A DNA stretch of 42,530 nt from Gemmatimonadota bacterium (GTDB lineage Bacteria > Gemmatimonadota > Gemmatimonadetes > Longimicrobiales > Gaopeijiaceae): the NCBI GenBank assembly GCA_022340755.1, contig JAJDNI010000166.1:1-42530 (forward strand), given 5' to 3'. The position numbers and the translations under genes are program-made. Positions 34,417-41,789 of the stretch are shown piece by piece. Every line of letters begins with the position of its first letter. The stretch's first letter is position 1. A model generated the notes under the pieces. That model did not search any database. It was not told where the DNA came from and worked only from the letters and a program-made list of their open reading frames with translations.

Positions 34417-34989
34417 CTACTTGGCGATGTAGAGCAGGGGGAAAAGGAAGATCCAGATCACGTCGACGAAGTGCCAATAGATGCCGACGAGCTCCACGCG
34501 GTGGAGCTCCCGCCCCTTCATGGCGTCGCGGGCGATGAACGCCATGACGACGGCGCCCGCGATGACGTGGAGGGCGTGCAGGCCCGCGGCAGTGTAGTAG
34601 AAGCTCCAGAACCCGTTGGCGGTGATGGTGAAGCCTTCGCGGATCTCGTGGGCCCACTCGAAGGACTTGATCGTAATGAAGGTGGCCGCACCGCCGATGG
34701 TCATGAGCAGGTACTTGGCGGCGGTCTTGCCGTCGCCGTGCTCGGCGGCCTGGTGGGCCAACACGGCCGTGAAGCTCGAGGTAAGGAGCACGAACGTGTT
34801 GGTGGCTCCGATCCAGGTATTCGTGTGCGACGCCGCGACGGCCCACTCGGGGTGGCCGATGCGGTGCATCACGTACGAGGCCAGCAGGCCTCCGAAGATC
34901 ACGATCTCGGATGCCAACACCCACCACACGGCCAGACGGCCGGTGGGGATCCCCGTGGCGCTGCGTGTCGTTGCGATGGGCTTGTGCAC
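34417..34989 (-). CDS. Cytochrome c oxidase subunit III (first copy)
   Basis: A 190-residue subunit III with five predicted helices. Landmarks are RLAVWWVLASEIVIFGGLLASYV, LLTSSFTAVLAHQAAEHGDGK, IKSFEWAHEI and YYTAAGLHALHVIAGAVVM, ending VELVGIYWHFVDVIWIFLFPLLYI. The H-x-x-G-L-H-A-L-H and W-H-F-V-D-x-x-W motifs are characteristic of subunit III. It lies 11 bases after coxA and 8 before the subunit IV fusion gene. Subunit III helps keep subunit I active by supporting proton uptake. Confidence 0.93.
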   Translation of the reverse strand: MHKPIATTRSATGIPTGRLAVWWVLASEIVIFGGLLASYVMHRIGHPEWAVAASHTNTWIGATNTFVLLTSSFTAVLAHQAAEHGDGKTAAKYLLMTIGGAATFITIKSFEWAHEIREGFTITANGFWSFYYTAAGLHALHVIAGAVVMAFIARDAMKGRELHRVELVGIYWHFVDVIWIFLFPLLYIAK

Positions 34990-35000
34990 CTTGTGCTACC

Positions 35001-36713
35001 TCAAGCGGGAAGGTTCTGGGGCCAGTAGTCCTCTTCGCGGTCCGGATGGTTGTACTCGTACGGACCGCGGTAGACCTTCGGCATCTCGTCGACGGGCCAG
35101 TTGCCGTGGGGCGGCGGCGACTCCGTCGTCCACTCCAGCGTGTTGGACTTCCAGGGGTTCTTCTCGGCCTTGGGCCCCTTACGCCAACTGCGGATGACAT
35201 TCCAGAAGAAGAAGAGCTGGAAGAACAGCATCACGACGAGGGAGATCGTCGCCAGGATACGCACGGGCTGCAGGTGCTGGAGCTCCGGGAAGTTCTGGAA
35301 GTTGTAGATACGGCGCTGCTGGCCGTCGAGCCCGAGCACGAAGAGCGGGATGAAGATGAAGTTGAAGGGGATGATGGTACCCCAGAAATGGATCTTGCCC
35401 AGGGTCTCGTTCATCATCCGTCCGAACATCTTCGGGAACCAGTAGGTAAACCCCGCGAAGGTCCCGATGATGGCGATGGGGAAGAACGTGTAGTGGAAGT
35501 GTGCCAGCACGAAGTACGTCTCGTGCAGGTAGGCGTCGGCGCCGCTCGCCCCGAGGAAGATCCCCGTCACGCCTCCGATGAGGAACTCGCCCACGAAGGC
35601 CAGAGCCCACAGCATGGGCACCTTCAACCGGATGTCACCGCCGTAGAGCGTCGCGATGATCACGAAGCACATCTCGGCGATGGGCACGGAGATGAGCAGC
35701 GTGGTCACGGTGAAGATGTTGGCCATGCGCGGGTCGATGCCCGCGATGAACTGGTGGTGGGCCCACACGAAGAAGCTGAGCACTCCCGTGGCCACCGCCG
35801 TGTACAGCAGGGTCTTGTAGCCGAAGAGCTTCTTGCGGGCGAACGTAGCGACGATGTCGATGACGATCCCCACCGCGGGCAGCAGCACCACGTAGACCTC
35901 GGGGTGCCCGAAGAACCAGAACAGGTGCTGCCACAGGACCGGATCGCCGCCCCGCGTCGGATCGAAGAAGCCTGTGCCCAGGTTCTGGTCGAAGAACAGC
36001 ATGATCGCGCCGGCGAAGAGCGGGCCCACCGACAGCATGAACAGGATGCTGGCGATGACGATCATCCAGGGGACCATGGGGATGTCGTAGGCCTTCATCC
36101 CCGGTGCCCGGGCGTTCATGAGCGTGGTAATGAAGTTGATGCCGCCCAGGAGGAAAGCCACGAACTCGAGGGCCACCGCCACGAGCCACATGCTCGACCC
36201 CAGGGGGGTCAGGTTGTAGTCCGCGTTGGCGGACAGCGGAGGATACGAGGTCCACGCGCCCCCGAAGCCGCCACCCTTCACGAAGAGAGAGCTCAGGATC
36301 ACCAGCACGCTGAGCAGGAAGATCTGATACGAAAGCCGGTTGATCCGCGGGAACACCATGTCGTCCGCGCCGATCATGAGCGGAATGAGGTAGTTCCCGA
36401 AGGCGGCGATGAGCACGGGCATCGCCACCCAGAAGATCATGATGGATCCGTGACCCGTGATGAGGGCGTTGTACTCTCCCGGGGACACGTAGCCGAACAG
36501 AGGCACGGACTTGCCCGGGAACGCGAGCTGCATCCGGAAGACGTAGGCCATGAAACCGCCTACCATCGCCATGAACATCCCCGTGAAGAGATACTGCATG
36601 GCGATGACCTTGTGGTCCGTCGACCAGAGGTACTTCAGGATGCCCTGCGGTCCGTGGTGCTCCTGAGTCGCGTGCTCGTGAGCGTGGGCTTCGGTCGCGC
36701 TGGCGTGAGCCAT
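35001..36713 (-). CDS. coxA: Cytochrome c oxidase subunit I (aa3, A1-type)
   Basis: The catalytic subunit I, 570 residues with about 12 helices, reduces O2 to water and pumps protons. Visible sites include a heme His in ITGHGSIMIFW, the CuB ligand and cross-link pair HPEVY (His270, Glu272, Tyr274), the CuB histidines in AHHQF and the heme His in LAHFHYTF. The Glu in GHPEVY marks the A1 (D-channel) class. The D-channel entry reads GADDMVFPRIN, close to the usual GAPDMAFPRMN. The N-terminal 20 residues are His-rich (ATEAHAHEHATQEHHG). The C-terminus has the usual extra helix and a polar tail. It lies 16 bases after coxB. Confidence 0.97.
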   Translation of the reverse strand: MAHASATEAHAHEHATQEHHGPQGILKYLWSTDHKVIAMQYLFTGMFMAMVGGFMAYVFRMQLAFPGKSVPLFGYVSPGEYNALITGHGSIMIFWVAMPVLIAAFGNYLIPLMIGADDMVFPRINRLSYQIFLLSVLVILSSLFVKGGGFGGAWTSYPPLSANADYNLTPLGSSMWLVAVALEFVAFLLGGINFITTLMNARAPGMKAYDIPMVPWMIVIASILFMLSVGPLFAGAIMLFFDQNLGTGFFDPTRGGDPVLWQHLFWFFGHPEVYVVLLPAVGIVIDIVATFARKKLFGYKTLLYTAVATGVLSFFVWAHHQFIAGIDPRMANIFTVTTLLISVPIAEMCFVIIATLYGGDIRLKVPMLWALAFVGEFLIGGVTGIFLGASGADAYLHETYFVLAHFHYTFFPIAIIGTFAGFTYWFPKMFGRMMNETLGKIHFWGTIIPFNFIFIPLFVLGLDGQQRRIYNFQNFPELQHLQPVRILATISLVVMLFFQLFFFWNVIRSWRKGPKAEKNPWKSNTLEWTTESPPPHGNWPVDEMPKVYRGPYEYNHPDREEDYWPQNLPA

Positions 36714-36729
36714 CGTTGCGTTCCTCCGG

Positions 36730-37407
36730 CTACTGGGCAGCCGCGGGGGTGTTCTTGGCGACCCAGGCGGTGTGGTGTGCCTGGTCTTCGACGACGAGGC
36801 TGCCTTCCATCACGCCGTGGCCGATACCGCAGAGCTTCGCGCACTGGACGTCGAAGGTCCCGGTCTTGGTCGGGCGGAACCATCCGGTGATGGTGCGCCC
36901 CGGGACCGCGTCCTGCTTGAGCCGGAAAACGGGCACGGAGAAGTCGTGGATCACGTCCCGGGACTCCAGCAGGAACTGGTAGGTCTTGTTCACCTCCACG
37001 TGCAGGCTGTCTGTCGTGAAGATGTCGTCGGGCGTGTCGAGCTGGCCGTCTTCTCCGGGCTGCTGGAACACCCACGCCCACTGCTGGCCCGTGACGCGGA
37101 TCGTGTAGTCCGCCGGGGGCAGGTCCATCTTGACGATGTACCACACGTGTATTGCGGCGATGACGATGACGACGTCGCAAACGAGCACAAGCGCGTGGGG
37201 GATGTTGATCCACCGCTTGATGTGCTTCTCTTTCCCGGTGAGGTACTGGCCGGTGTGACCGGGACGGCTACGGAAGCGGAAGATCAGCCAGAAGAAGACT
37301 CCTTCCGCCAGGATGAACCAGAAGCCCACCAGTACGAGGACGAGGAAGATCAGCCAGTCGATGCTGCCGGCGAAGGATGACGCTTCCGTAATCAGGCCAT
37401 GAAGCAT
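36730..37407 (-). CDS. coxB: Cytochrome c oxidase subunit II
   Basis: Subunit II, 225 residues: two N-terminal helices (LIFLVLVLVGFWFILAEGVFF and ALVLVCDVVIVIAAIHVWY) and a periplasmic cupredoxin domain. The CuA ligands are present: His in SRDVIHDFSVP and the block CAKLCGIGHGVM, with both Cys, the Glu-equivalent position, His and Met. The Trp/aromatic electron-entry stretch is QQWAWVFQQPG. There is no fused cytochrome c at its C-terminus, unlike classical caa3 oxidases; the heme domain is on subunit IV here. It probably accepts electrons from the c4-like protein or that fused heme. No obvious ribosome-binding site precedes ATG 37407. Confidence 0.96.
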   Translation of the reverse strand: MLHGLITEASSFAGSIDWLIFLVLVLVGFWFILAEGVFFWLIFRFRSRPGHTGQYLTGKEKHIKRWINIPHALVLVCDVVIVIAAIHVWYIVKMDLPPADYTIRVTGQQWAWVFQQPGEDGQLDTPDDIFTTDSLHVEVNKTYQFLLESRDVIHDFSVPVFRLKQDAVPGRTITGWFRPTKTGTFDVQCAKLCGIGHGVMEGSLVVEDQAHHTAWVAKNTPAAAQ

Positions 37408-37425
37408 GGAACCAGAGTCCGCGGC

Positions 37426-37590
37426 TCAGAGGATGAACACGAAGACCGCGCCGATGAACAAGGCGGCGCTGATCACCGTGATGATGAACGTCTGCTTGGC
37501 GTCGATGAGGGCCTCGTTCAGCCCGTCCGGCGGGGGCGCGAGCGCCGCGTCGGCGTCCTTGTGTTCCGCTGTCGTGTTGGGATCCGTCAT
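37426..37590 (-). CDS. 54-residue single-helix protein in oxidase operon
   Basis: A 54-residue protein beginning MTDPNTTAEHKDADAAL, with a polar, acidic N-terminus and one C-terminal membrane helix (TFIITVISAALFIGAVFVFIL, minus its last residue counted as the end). It sits 18 bases before coxB and 18 after the diheme cytochrome gene, in the same strand and compact spacing. Size and topology fit a small accessory subunit of the oxidase, comparable to the single-helix subunits of other aa3/cbb3 enzymes, but I find no named family. Its short length could easily cause annotation to skip it. Confidence 0.7.
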   Translation of the reverse strand: MTDPNTTAEHKDADAALAPPPDGLNEALIDAKQTFIITVISAALFIGAVFVFIL

Positions 37591-37608
37591 GGGTCGGGGT
37601 CCGAGGAC

Positions 37609-38241
37609 CTACTTGAGGGTCTGGATGTAGGCGACGACGTTGGTCATCGACAGGTCGTCGAGCCCCAGGCTCATGGGACGCATCGTCCCACCCTGGATGT
37701 CGCGGGGGTCCGTGCCCCTCCAACCCTTCTTGAAGAGATGGAGCTGGCGGACCAGGTACCAATCGGCCTGGCCCACCAACGGCGGAGCGCCCACCGACTC
37801 GGTACCGTGGCCGTCGGGGCCGTGGCACGCGACGCACGTCTGAAAGGTGGCCTTCCCGGCCTCGACATTGCCCCTGAGGGTCACCGGCGCCGGTGTGCGT
37901 GTCAGGGTCGAGACATATTCGGCCACGGACTCCACGTCACCCGGGAGGTTCAGGGTCCGCGACATGGAACGCATGCGCAGGCCGACGGTGTCGAACGGGT
38001 TGACCCCCCGCTGACGGGTCTGGAACTTCTGCAGTTGGGCCTGGACGTACCACTTGGGAAGGCCGGCGATGTTGGGGGCACCCAACTCCTGGCTGCCCTC
38101 ACCATCCGAGCCATGACACGGGACGCATGTGGCGAACAGTTCTTTCCCGCGGGCCAGGCCCGGCGCCGGGGTGCGCGCGCAGGCCCCCGCGCCCAGCGCG
38201 GCGAGCAGCACGATGGCCCGCAACGACTTCTTTCGTGGCAT
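37609..38241 (-). CDS. Diheme cytochrome c4-like lipoprotein
   Basis: A 210-residue protein with two class I cytochrome c domains. A lipobox LGAGAC (Cys21) suggests membrane anchoring. Heme sites are CVPCH (39-43) and CVACH (136-140), with axial Met candidates in the RMRSMSRTL (about 90-93) and TMRPMSLGL segments. The pattern, including the WYVQAQLQKF/WYLVRQLHLF repeats, resembles cytochrome c4, an electron donor to cytochrome oxidases. It is the first gene of the operon and precedes the small 54-residue gene by 18 bases. ATG 38241 with GAGG just upstream is chosen; a GTG 9 bases earlier is possible. Confidence 0.92.
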   Translation of the reverse strand: MPRKKSLRAIVLLAALGAGACARTPAPGLARGKELFATCVPCHGSDGEGSQELGAPNIAGLPKWYVQAQLQKFQTRQRGVNPFDTVGLRMRSMSRTLNLPGDVESVAEYVSTLTRTPAPVTLRGNVEAGKATFQTCVACHGPDGHGTESVGAPPLVGQADWYLVRQLHLFKKGWRGTDPRDIQGGTMRPMSLGLDDLSMTNVVAYIQTLK

Positions 38242-38273
38242 CGTCCTCACCTGAGGCTACGACTCCGTACAGA

Positions 38274-38292
38274 GGCGGGCTAGGAGCCCGCC
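38274..38292. promoter_or_regulatory. Strong GC hairpin in front of oxidase operon
   Basis: A perfect 8-base-pair stem, GGCGGGCT (38274-38281) and AGCCCGCC (38285-38292), with loop AGG. It lies between the Trm112-like stop and the cytochrome c4-like start, both on the minus strand. It could end Trm112 transcription or sit in the operon leader. No T-tract follows on the minus strand. Confidence 0.45.
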
Positions 38293-38312
38293 CCGTCGTG
38301 AAAAGCGGAGAA

Positions 38313-38327
38313 TGATAATGAATATCG
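38313..38327. promoter_or_regulatory. Fur-box-like operator upstream of oxidase operon
   Basis: TGATAATGAATATCG matches the 7-1-7 Fur consensus TGATAATnATTATCA at 12 of 14 positions, inside the only clearly AT-rich patch of this region. It is about 72 bases upstream of the cytochrome c4-like start. Iron control of a heme-rich oxidase operon would make sense, but no fur gene is in the window. Confidence 0.45.
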
Positions 38328-38337
38328 TGAAAGAGTG

Positions 38338-38595
38338 CTACGGCAAGCCGTCGAGGGGCAGGGCCTCGTCGATGAGCATCACGGGGATGTCGTCCCGGAC
38401 GGGGTAGAGGATCTTGCCGTCTTCACGAACCAGTCCCTCCGACACCGCCTCGGAGACGGACTGGCCACCACGGGTCTTCATGGTTCCGGACGCGATGGCT
38501 TCGTTCACACGAGAGAGAAGCGCTCCGTCGGCCAACCGAACGGGCTGCTTGGTCTCGGGACACACCAGGATGTCCAGCAACTCCTGATCGACCAT
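38338..38595 (-). CDS. Trm112-like small protein
   Basis: An 85-residue Trm112/YcaR-family protein. The start LLDILVCPETKQPV and the end ILYPVRDDIPVMLIDEA are diagnostic. Only one Cys remains (CPE), so zinc binding as in the Cys4 forms is unlikely. The middle (LLSRVNEAIASGTMKTRGGQ) is a charged helical insert. Trm112 partners methyltransferases in eukaryotes and archaea; bacterial versions often sit beside lipid A or methyltransferase genes. ATG 38595 has AAGGA 4 bases upstream. It is divergent from the DUF192 lipoprotein gene. Confidence 0.85.
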   Translation of the reverse strand: MVDQELLDILVCPETKQPVRLADGALLSRVNEAIASGTMKTRGGQSVSEAVSEGLVREDGKILYPVRDDIPVMLIDEALPLDGLP

Positions 38596-38638
38596 GTCGT
38601 CCTTGGCGGCGGGGCCGCATAATTGAAATGAGCCGAAG

Positions 38639-39232
38639 ATGATCAAGCCAAAACAGCAGATGCGCAAGAGTGCGAGCCGGGCTACACCAAAAGCCCCCTC
38701 CGCGGTCCCCATGGCGATGTTGACGTCCGTTCTCCTTGCCGCGGCGTGCGCTTGCACGCCCGCTCCGGGCCGGGGCGTGGCATCCTCGGAGACGCGGGTC
38801 CGCGAGGTGGACAGCACGCCCCCGGATCAGCAACAACGGCCCCCCGCCAACCATGCCTGGGTGATCTTCGGAGCCGACACGGTGGTGGCGGAAGTCGCTC
38901 GTACGCAGGAGGCGAGGGAGCAAGGGCTCATGTATCGGCAAGAGCTCCCCGACGGTACCGGCATGCTCTTCGTGTTCGACGACATGGAGGTGCGCTCGTT
39001 CTGGATGGAGAACACCTACGTGCCCCTGGACATCGCATTCCTGGACGCGTCCTACACGGTGGTCAGCATCGACCACATGGCGCCGCTCACCACCGACAGC
39101 CATGACAGCGCGGGTCCTGCCATGTTCGCGTTGGAGGTGCCGGAGGGCTGGTTCGCGGCGCACGGCGTGAAGCGCGGGGACCGGGCTACCGTCGAGATGG
39201 GCGTGCAGCTGAAACAGCCCGGAGGCTCCTGA
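38639..39232 (+). CDS. DUF192-domain lipoprotein
   Basis: A 197-residue protein with a DUF192 domain (residues ~75-190): VVAEVARTQEAREQGLMYR, GTGMLFVFDDMEVRSFWMEN, TYVPLDIAFLD. The N-terminus holds a lipobox LAAAC, so it is probably an exported lipoprotein. DUF192 proteins are common and of unknown function, often in oxidative or archaeal-like contexts. The start is uncertain: ATG 38639 or the internal ATG 38711, which directly begins the hydrophobic signal. A CATAAT -10-like box (38618-38623) lies 16 bases before 38639 in the divergent gap to the Trm112-like gene. Confidence 0.87.
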   Translation: MIKPKQQMRKSASRATPKAPSAVPMAMLTSVLLAAACACTPAPGRGVASSETRVREVDSTPPDQQQRPPANHAWVIFGADTVVAEVARTQEAREQGLMYRQELPDGTGMLFVFDDMEVRSFWMENTYVPLDIAFLDASYTVVSIDHMAPLTTDSHDSAGPAMFALEVPEGWFAAHGVKRGDRATVEMGVQLKQPGGS

Positions 39233-39248
39233 GTCGACCCCTCTTGAA

Positions 39249-39268
39249 CCGCCGCCATCGGCCGGCGG
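39249..39268. terminator. Weak hairpin between DUF192 and aminotransferase genes
   Basis: CCGCCG (39249-39254) and CGGCGG (39263-39268) can pair around an 8-base loop, 17 bases after the DUF192 stop and between converging genes. The stem is short and has no T-tract. Confidence 0.25.
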
Positions 39269-39308
39269 GTCGCTGACGTAATAGGGGCACGCCGCGTTGG
39301 GCGACCTG

Positions 39309-40496
39309 CTAGGAAGCCGTAACCGCCTCCCTCAACCCATCGAGTAGCGCCTCCACATCCGAGGAGTCGTTGTACACGTTCGGTGAGAGCCGGAGGGCCG
39401 AGCCCCTGAGCGAGGCCACCACCTTCCGCCGCTCCAGCGACTCCTTCAATGCGGCGAGGTCCAAGCCCGGTGGCATGCGCAGACCGAAGAGGTGGCCGGC
39501 CCGCCACGCCTCATCCTCCACGGCGAACCCCAGGCCGGCCGCCTCCGTCAGCACACCGGCCACCAACTCACGGGTGTAGGCCTGAATGCGCTCCGGACGC
39601 CATTGGGAGACCAGCCTGAGCGAGGCCACCGCCATGGGCAGAAGCGCGAAGTTCGATCGCTCGGCGACGTCGTAGCGCAGCGCCCCCGGTTGGTATCCGT
39701 CGCGGTAGTTGACCAGGTGCTGGAAATCCTCGCTCGCCTCGCGCCCGATCCACGTCTCCTCCAACGGCACACCCTCGTCGAAGCGTTCCCCGAACCAGCT
39801 CAGGCCCACGGAGTACGGACCGAGAAGCCACTTGTACGCGGCCACGACGAGGGCATCGGGCCGCACCTCGCTCACGTCGAAGGGAAGCGCCCCCACGGAC
39901 TGCGTGCCGTCCACCACCAGCGCGGCACCCACCTCCCGGCATCGCCGCCCGATATCCACCAGATCGAAGCGCGTGCCGTCGGTCCAGTGCACGTGCGGCA
40001 CCGCCACCACCGCGGTGGCGTTGTCAATCTGCTCGAGCAGGTTCTCGTTCCAGGCCTGCCCCCTTCCAGGACCGGCCGGCGGCGTCGCGAAGCGCACCTC
40101 ACCACCGGCTTCGCGGGCGGCACGCGTCCAGGCGTGCACGTTCCCGGGAAACTGCTCGTGGGTGAGAACTACGTTCTGTCCGCGACCGACGGGCAGATTG
40201 CGGGCGGCGACGGCGATTCCGTACGAAACGCCCGGGCCGATGGCCACCCGCGTGGGATCCGCCTCACCCACGAGATCGGCGAACAGGCGGCGCAGCTCGT
40301 CACTGGTCTCGAAGAAATCGGGAGGGTGGATGGAGACCGGCACTCGCTTTCTACGGATGCCTTCGATGCCCGCCTCCTCCGACACGGTCGGCAGCGGACC
40401 CATGTAGGCACAATTGAGGTAGTGCAGGTCCTCCGGCAGGCCGAACGCATCCCGCTGGCACGTCAACGCGTCACTCACGGCACCACTCCCGGACAT
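39309..40496 (-). CDS. Class V aminotransferase-fold PLP enzyme
   Basis: A 395-residue PLP enzyme of the class V group (cysteine desulfurase, selenocysteine lyase, isopenicillin-N epimerase-like). Visible sites are LNCAYMGPLP, SYGIAVAARNLPVG, LTHEQFPGNVHAW, VPHVHWTDG, the PLP-phosphate and pyridine region VDGTQSVGALPFD, and the Schiff-base Lys222 in AAYKWLLGPYSVG. The active-site Cys loop of true cysteine desulfurases is not evident, so the reaction cannot be assigned. A GTG 18 bases inside (40478) has GGGAG 8 bases upstream and is a good alternative start. It lies 31 bases after the 33-residue microprotein gene. Confidence 0.9.
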   Translation of the reverse strand: MSGSGAVSDALTCQRDAFGLPEDLHYLNCAYMGPLPTVSEEAGIEGIRRKRVPVSIHPPDFFETSDELRRLFADLVGEADPTRVAIGPGVSYGIAVAARNLPVGRGQNVVLTHEQFPGNVHAWTRAAREAGGEVRFATPPAGPGRGQAWNENLLEQIDNATAVVAVPHVHWTDGTRFDLVDIGRRCREVGAALVVDGTQSVGALPFDVSEVRPDALVVAAYKWLLGPYSVGLSWFGERFDEGVPLEETWIGREASEDFQHLVNYRDGYQPGALRYDVAERSNFALLPMAVASLRLVSQWRPERIQAYTRELVAGVLTEAAGLGFAVEDEAWRAGHLFGLRMPPGLDLAALKESLERRKVVASLRGSALRLSPNVYNDSSDVEALLDGLREAVTAS

Positions 40497-40527
40497 GTCG
40501 TGTGGAGTTTTCGAAGTCGGAGAGGCT

Positions 40528-40629
40528 TCATTTCGGATCGTCGGTATGGGCCTTCCTGGATACCCAGACGATAATCGCGAGGAAGCCCACGAGCACGATC
40601 CCCTCCGGGATCCAATGAAGGATGTCCAC
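40528..40629 (-). CDS. 33-residue membrane microprotein at TAXI-TRAP locus
   Basis: GTG 40629 is preceded by an exceptionally strong ribosome-binding site (CAGGAGG, 4 bases away). The 33-residue product begins MDILHWIPEGIVLVGFLAII, continues VWVSRKAHTD and ends DPK: one hydrophobic helix (about residues 8-23) followed by a basic, then acidic tail, as in an inner-membrane single-span protein. It follows the TAXI receptor gene by 62 bases on the same strand. It may be an accessory of the TRAP transporter or of the next gene's enzyme; I know no family for it. Confidence 0.6.
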   Translation of the reverse strand: MDILHWIPEGIVLVGFLAIIVWVSRKAHTDDPK

Positions 40630-40691
40630 CCTGCCTCCTGGCGGCGGTTACGGGCCTCCGACTGACGGCACGGCCGTCTCCGAGTCCGCTC

Positions 40692-41654
40692 TCATCGCTT
40701 GTTCGCCTCCACCCACCGCTCCGCCGCAGGATGCAGCGGGATTGGTGCGTCTGCCAGCCGGCTCAGGTCGATCTGCTTGGCCATCTCATGGACCCGCTCG
40801 AGGGATGCCCGGTCCTTGTCCAGAATGTCCAGCAGGCTCTCCGCGACCTGGCCGTCCAGATCGTCTCTAGCCACGACCCAGTTCATCATGGCCACCGTGG
40901 GAATGGGAGCATCCACCCCAGGGTATGCCCCCGCCGGGATCACACCGGCTGCGTAATAGGGGTAGCGGCTCTTGAGGACCGCGAGCTCGTCGGCAGAGAT
41001 CCCGAGGAGGCGGGCGCCATCCGTGGTGGTGGCCTCGAGGACCGCGGCCGCCGGAATCCCCACCGAGATGATGGCCGCGTCGATGGCGCCGTCCTGGAGC
41101 GCCGCGGCCGACTCGGTGAACGACAGGTATCGGGGCGTGATGTCGTCGTAGGTCAGCCCATACGCCTGCAGGAGCTGCCTCGATATCTGCTCGGTGCCGC
41201 TCCCCGCCGAGCCCACGGAGATCTTCTTGCCCTCGAGGTCGGCCAGGGACCTGGCGCTGGAAGAGGCCGGCACGAGGATGTGCGTGACGTTCGGATAAAG
41301 GGGTGCCACCACCCGAAGCCTCGTCTCGGGATCCGGGAAGTCGTCGCCTCCGTGATACGCCTCGTATGCGGTCACCGAAAGCGCGAAGCCCAGGTCGATC
41401 TGCCCTGCGACGACGCGGTTCACGTTCTCCACGGAGCCGCCAGTCACCTCCGCGGTATACTGCCGCGTGGTATCGGCCAGCGAGAGGCGGTTGGCCAGCG
41501 CACCACCGAGTGGATAGTAGATCCCCCCGGTGCCCCCGGTGCCTATGGACAGGAACGTGGTCTTCCTCCCGTGCCCAGTTCCGCACGCCGTCAGGGACAC
41601 GGCCAGGGCGATCACCAGGGATCTCCATCGGCCGTCGAGTCGCTTCGAGCCCAC
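40692..41654 (-). CDS. TAXI-family TRAP transporter solute receptor
   Basis: A 320-residue TAXI receptor, the solute-binding protein of tripartite TRAP systems that use ion gradients for uptake of organic acids. The lipobox SLTAC (Cys24) suggests a lipid anchor. Family landmarks are FLSIGTGGTGGIYYPLGGALA, TGGSVENVNRV, GQIDLGFALS, SVGSAGSGTEQISRQLL and ISVGIPAAAV. The GTG start at 41654 is chosen because AGGAGG lies 7 bases upstream; an ATG 57 bases earlier gives a non-signal N-terminus. It lies downstream of the TRAP permease gene on the same strand. The ligand cannot be told from sequence alone. Confidence 0.93.
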   Translation of the reverse strand: MGSKRLDGRWRSLVIALAVSLTACGTGHGRKTTFLSIGTGGTGGIYYPLGGALANRLSLADTTRQYTAEVTGGSVENVNRVVAGQIDLGFALSVTAYEAYHGGDDFPDPETRLRVVAPLYPNVTHILVPASSSARSLADLEGKKISVGSAGSGTEQISRQLLQAYGLTYDDITPRYLSFTESAAALQDGAIDAAIISVGIPAAAVLEATTTDGARLLGISADELAVLKSRYPYYAAGVIPAGAYPGVDAPIPTVAMMNWVVARDDLDGQVAESLLDILDKDRASLERVHEMAKQIDLSRLADAPIPLHPAAERWVEANKR

Positions 41655-41718
41655 GCGCGTACCTCCTGCTGCCCAAGAGTCCCCTGAAACGTCAACGGGG
41701 AGGGCTGCCAAGATAACA

Positions 41719-41744
41719 CGCGGGCTCGGCGTGCGAGACCCGCG
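41719..41744 (-). terminator. Hairpin between TRAP permease and TAXI receptor genes
   Basis: CGCGGG (41719-41724) and CCCGCG (41739-41744) form a 6-base-pair stem with three further TCG/CGA pairs inside an interrupted loop. On the minus strand it is followed by TGTTATCTT. It may lower read-through or set the permease-to-receptor ratio; TTATCT could also be a -10 element for the receptor gene. Confidence 0.35.
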
Positions 41745-41789
41745 CTCGCGCCGTCAAAGGTGGAGCTCTCCGCCGTCCCGGATCGATGG

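Noticed and set aside
34911-36890. Long open frame antisense to coxA
   Set aside because: It is a Glu/His/Arg-rich shadow of a fully conserved oxidase subunit I gene.
36730-37407. caa3-type subunit II with fused cytochrome c
   Set aside because: The protein ends after the CuA domain; the fused heme domain is on subunit IV instead.
39309-40496. Selenocysteine lyase working with the selenoprotein SelD
   Set aside because: The class V fold covers many reactions, the gene is 28 kb from selD, and no selenocysteine-specific Cys loop is seen.
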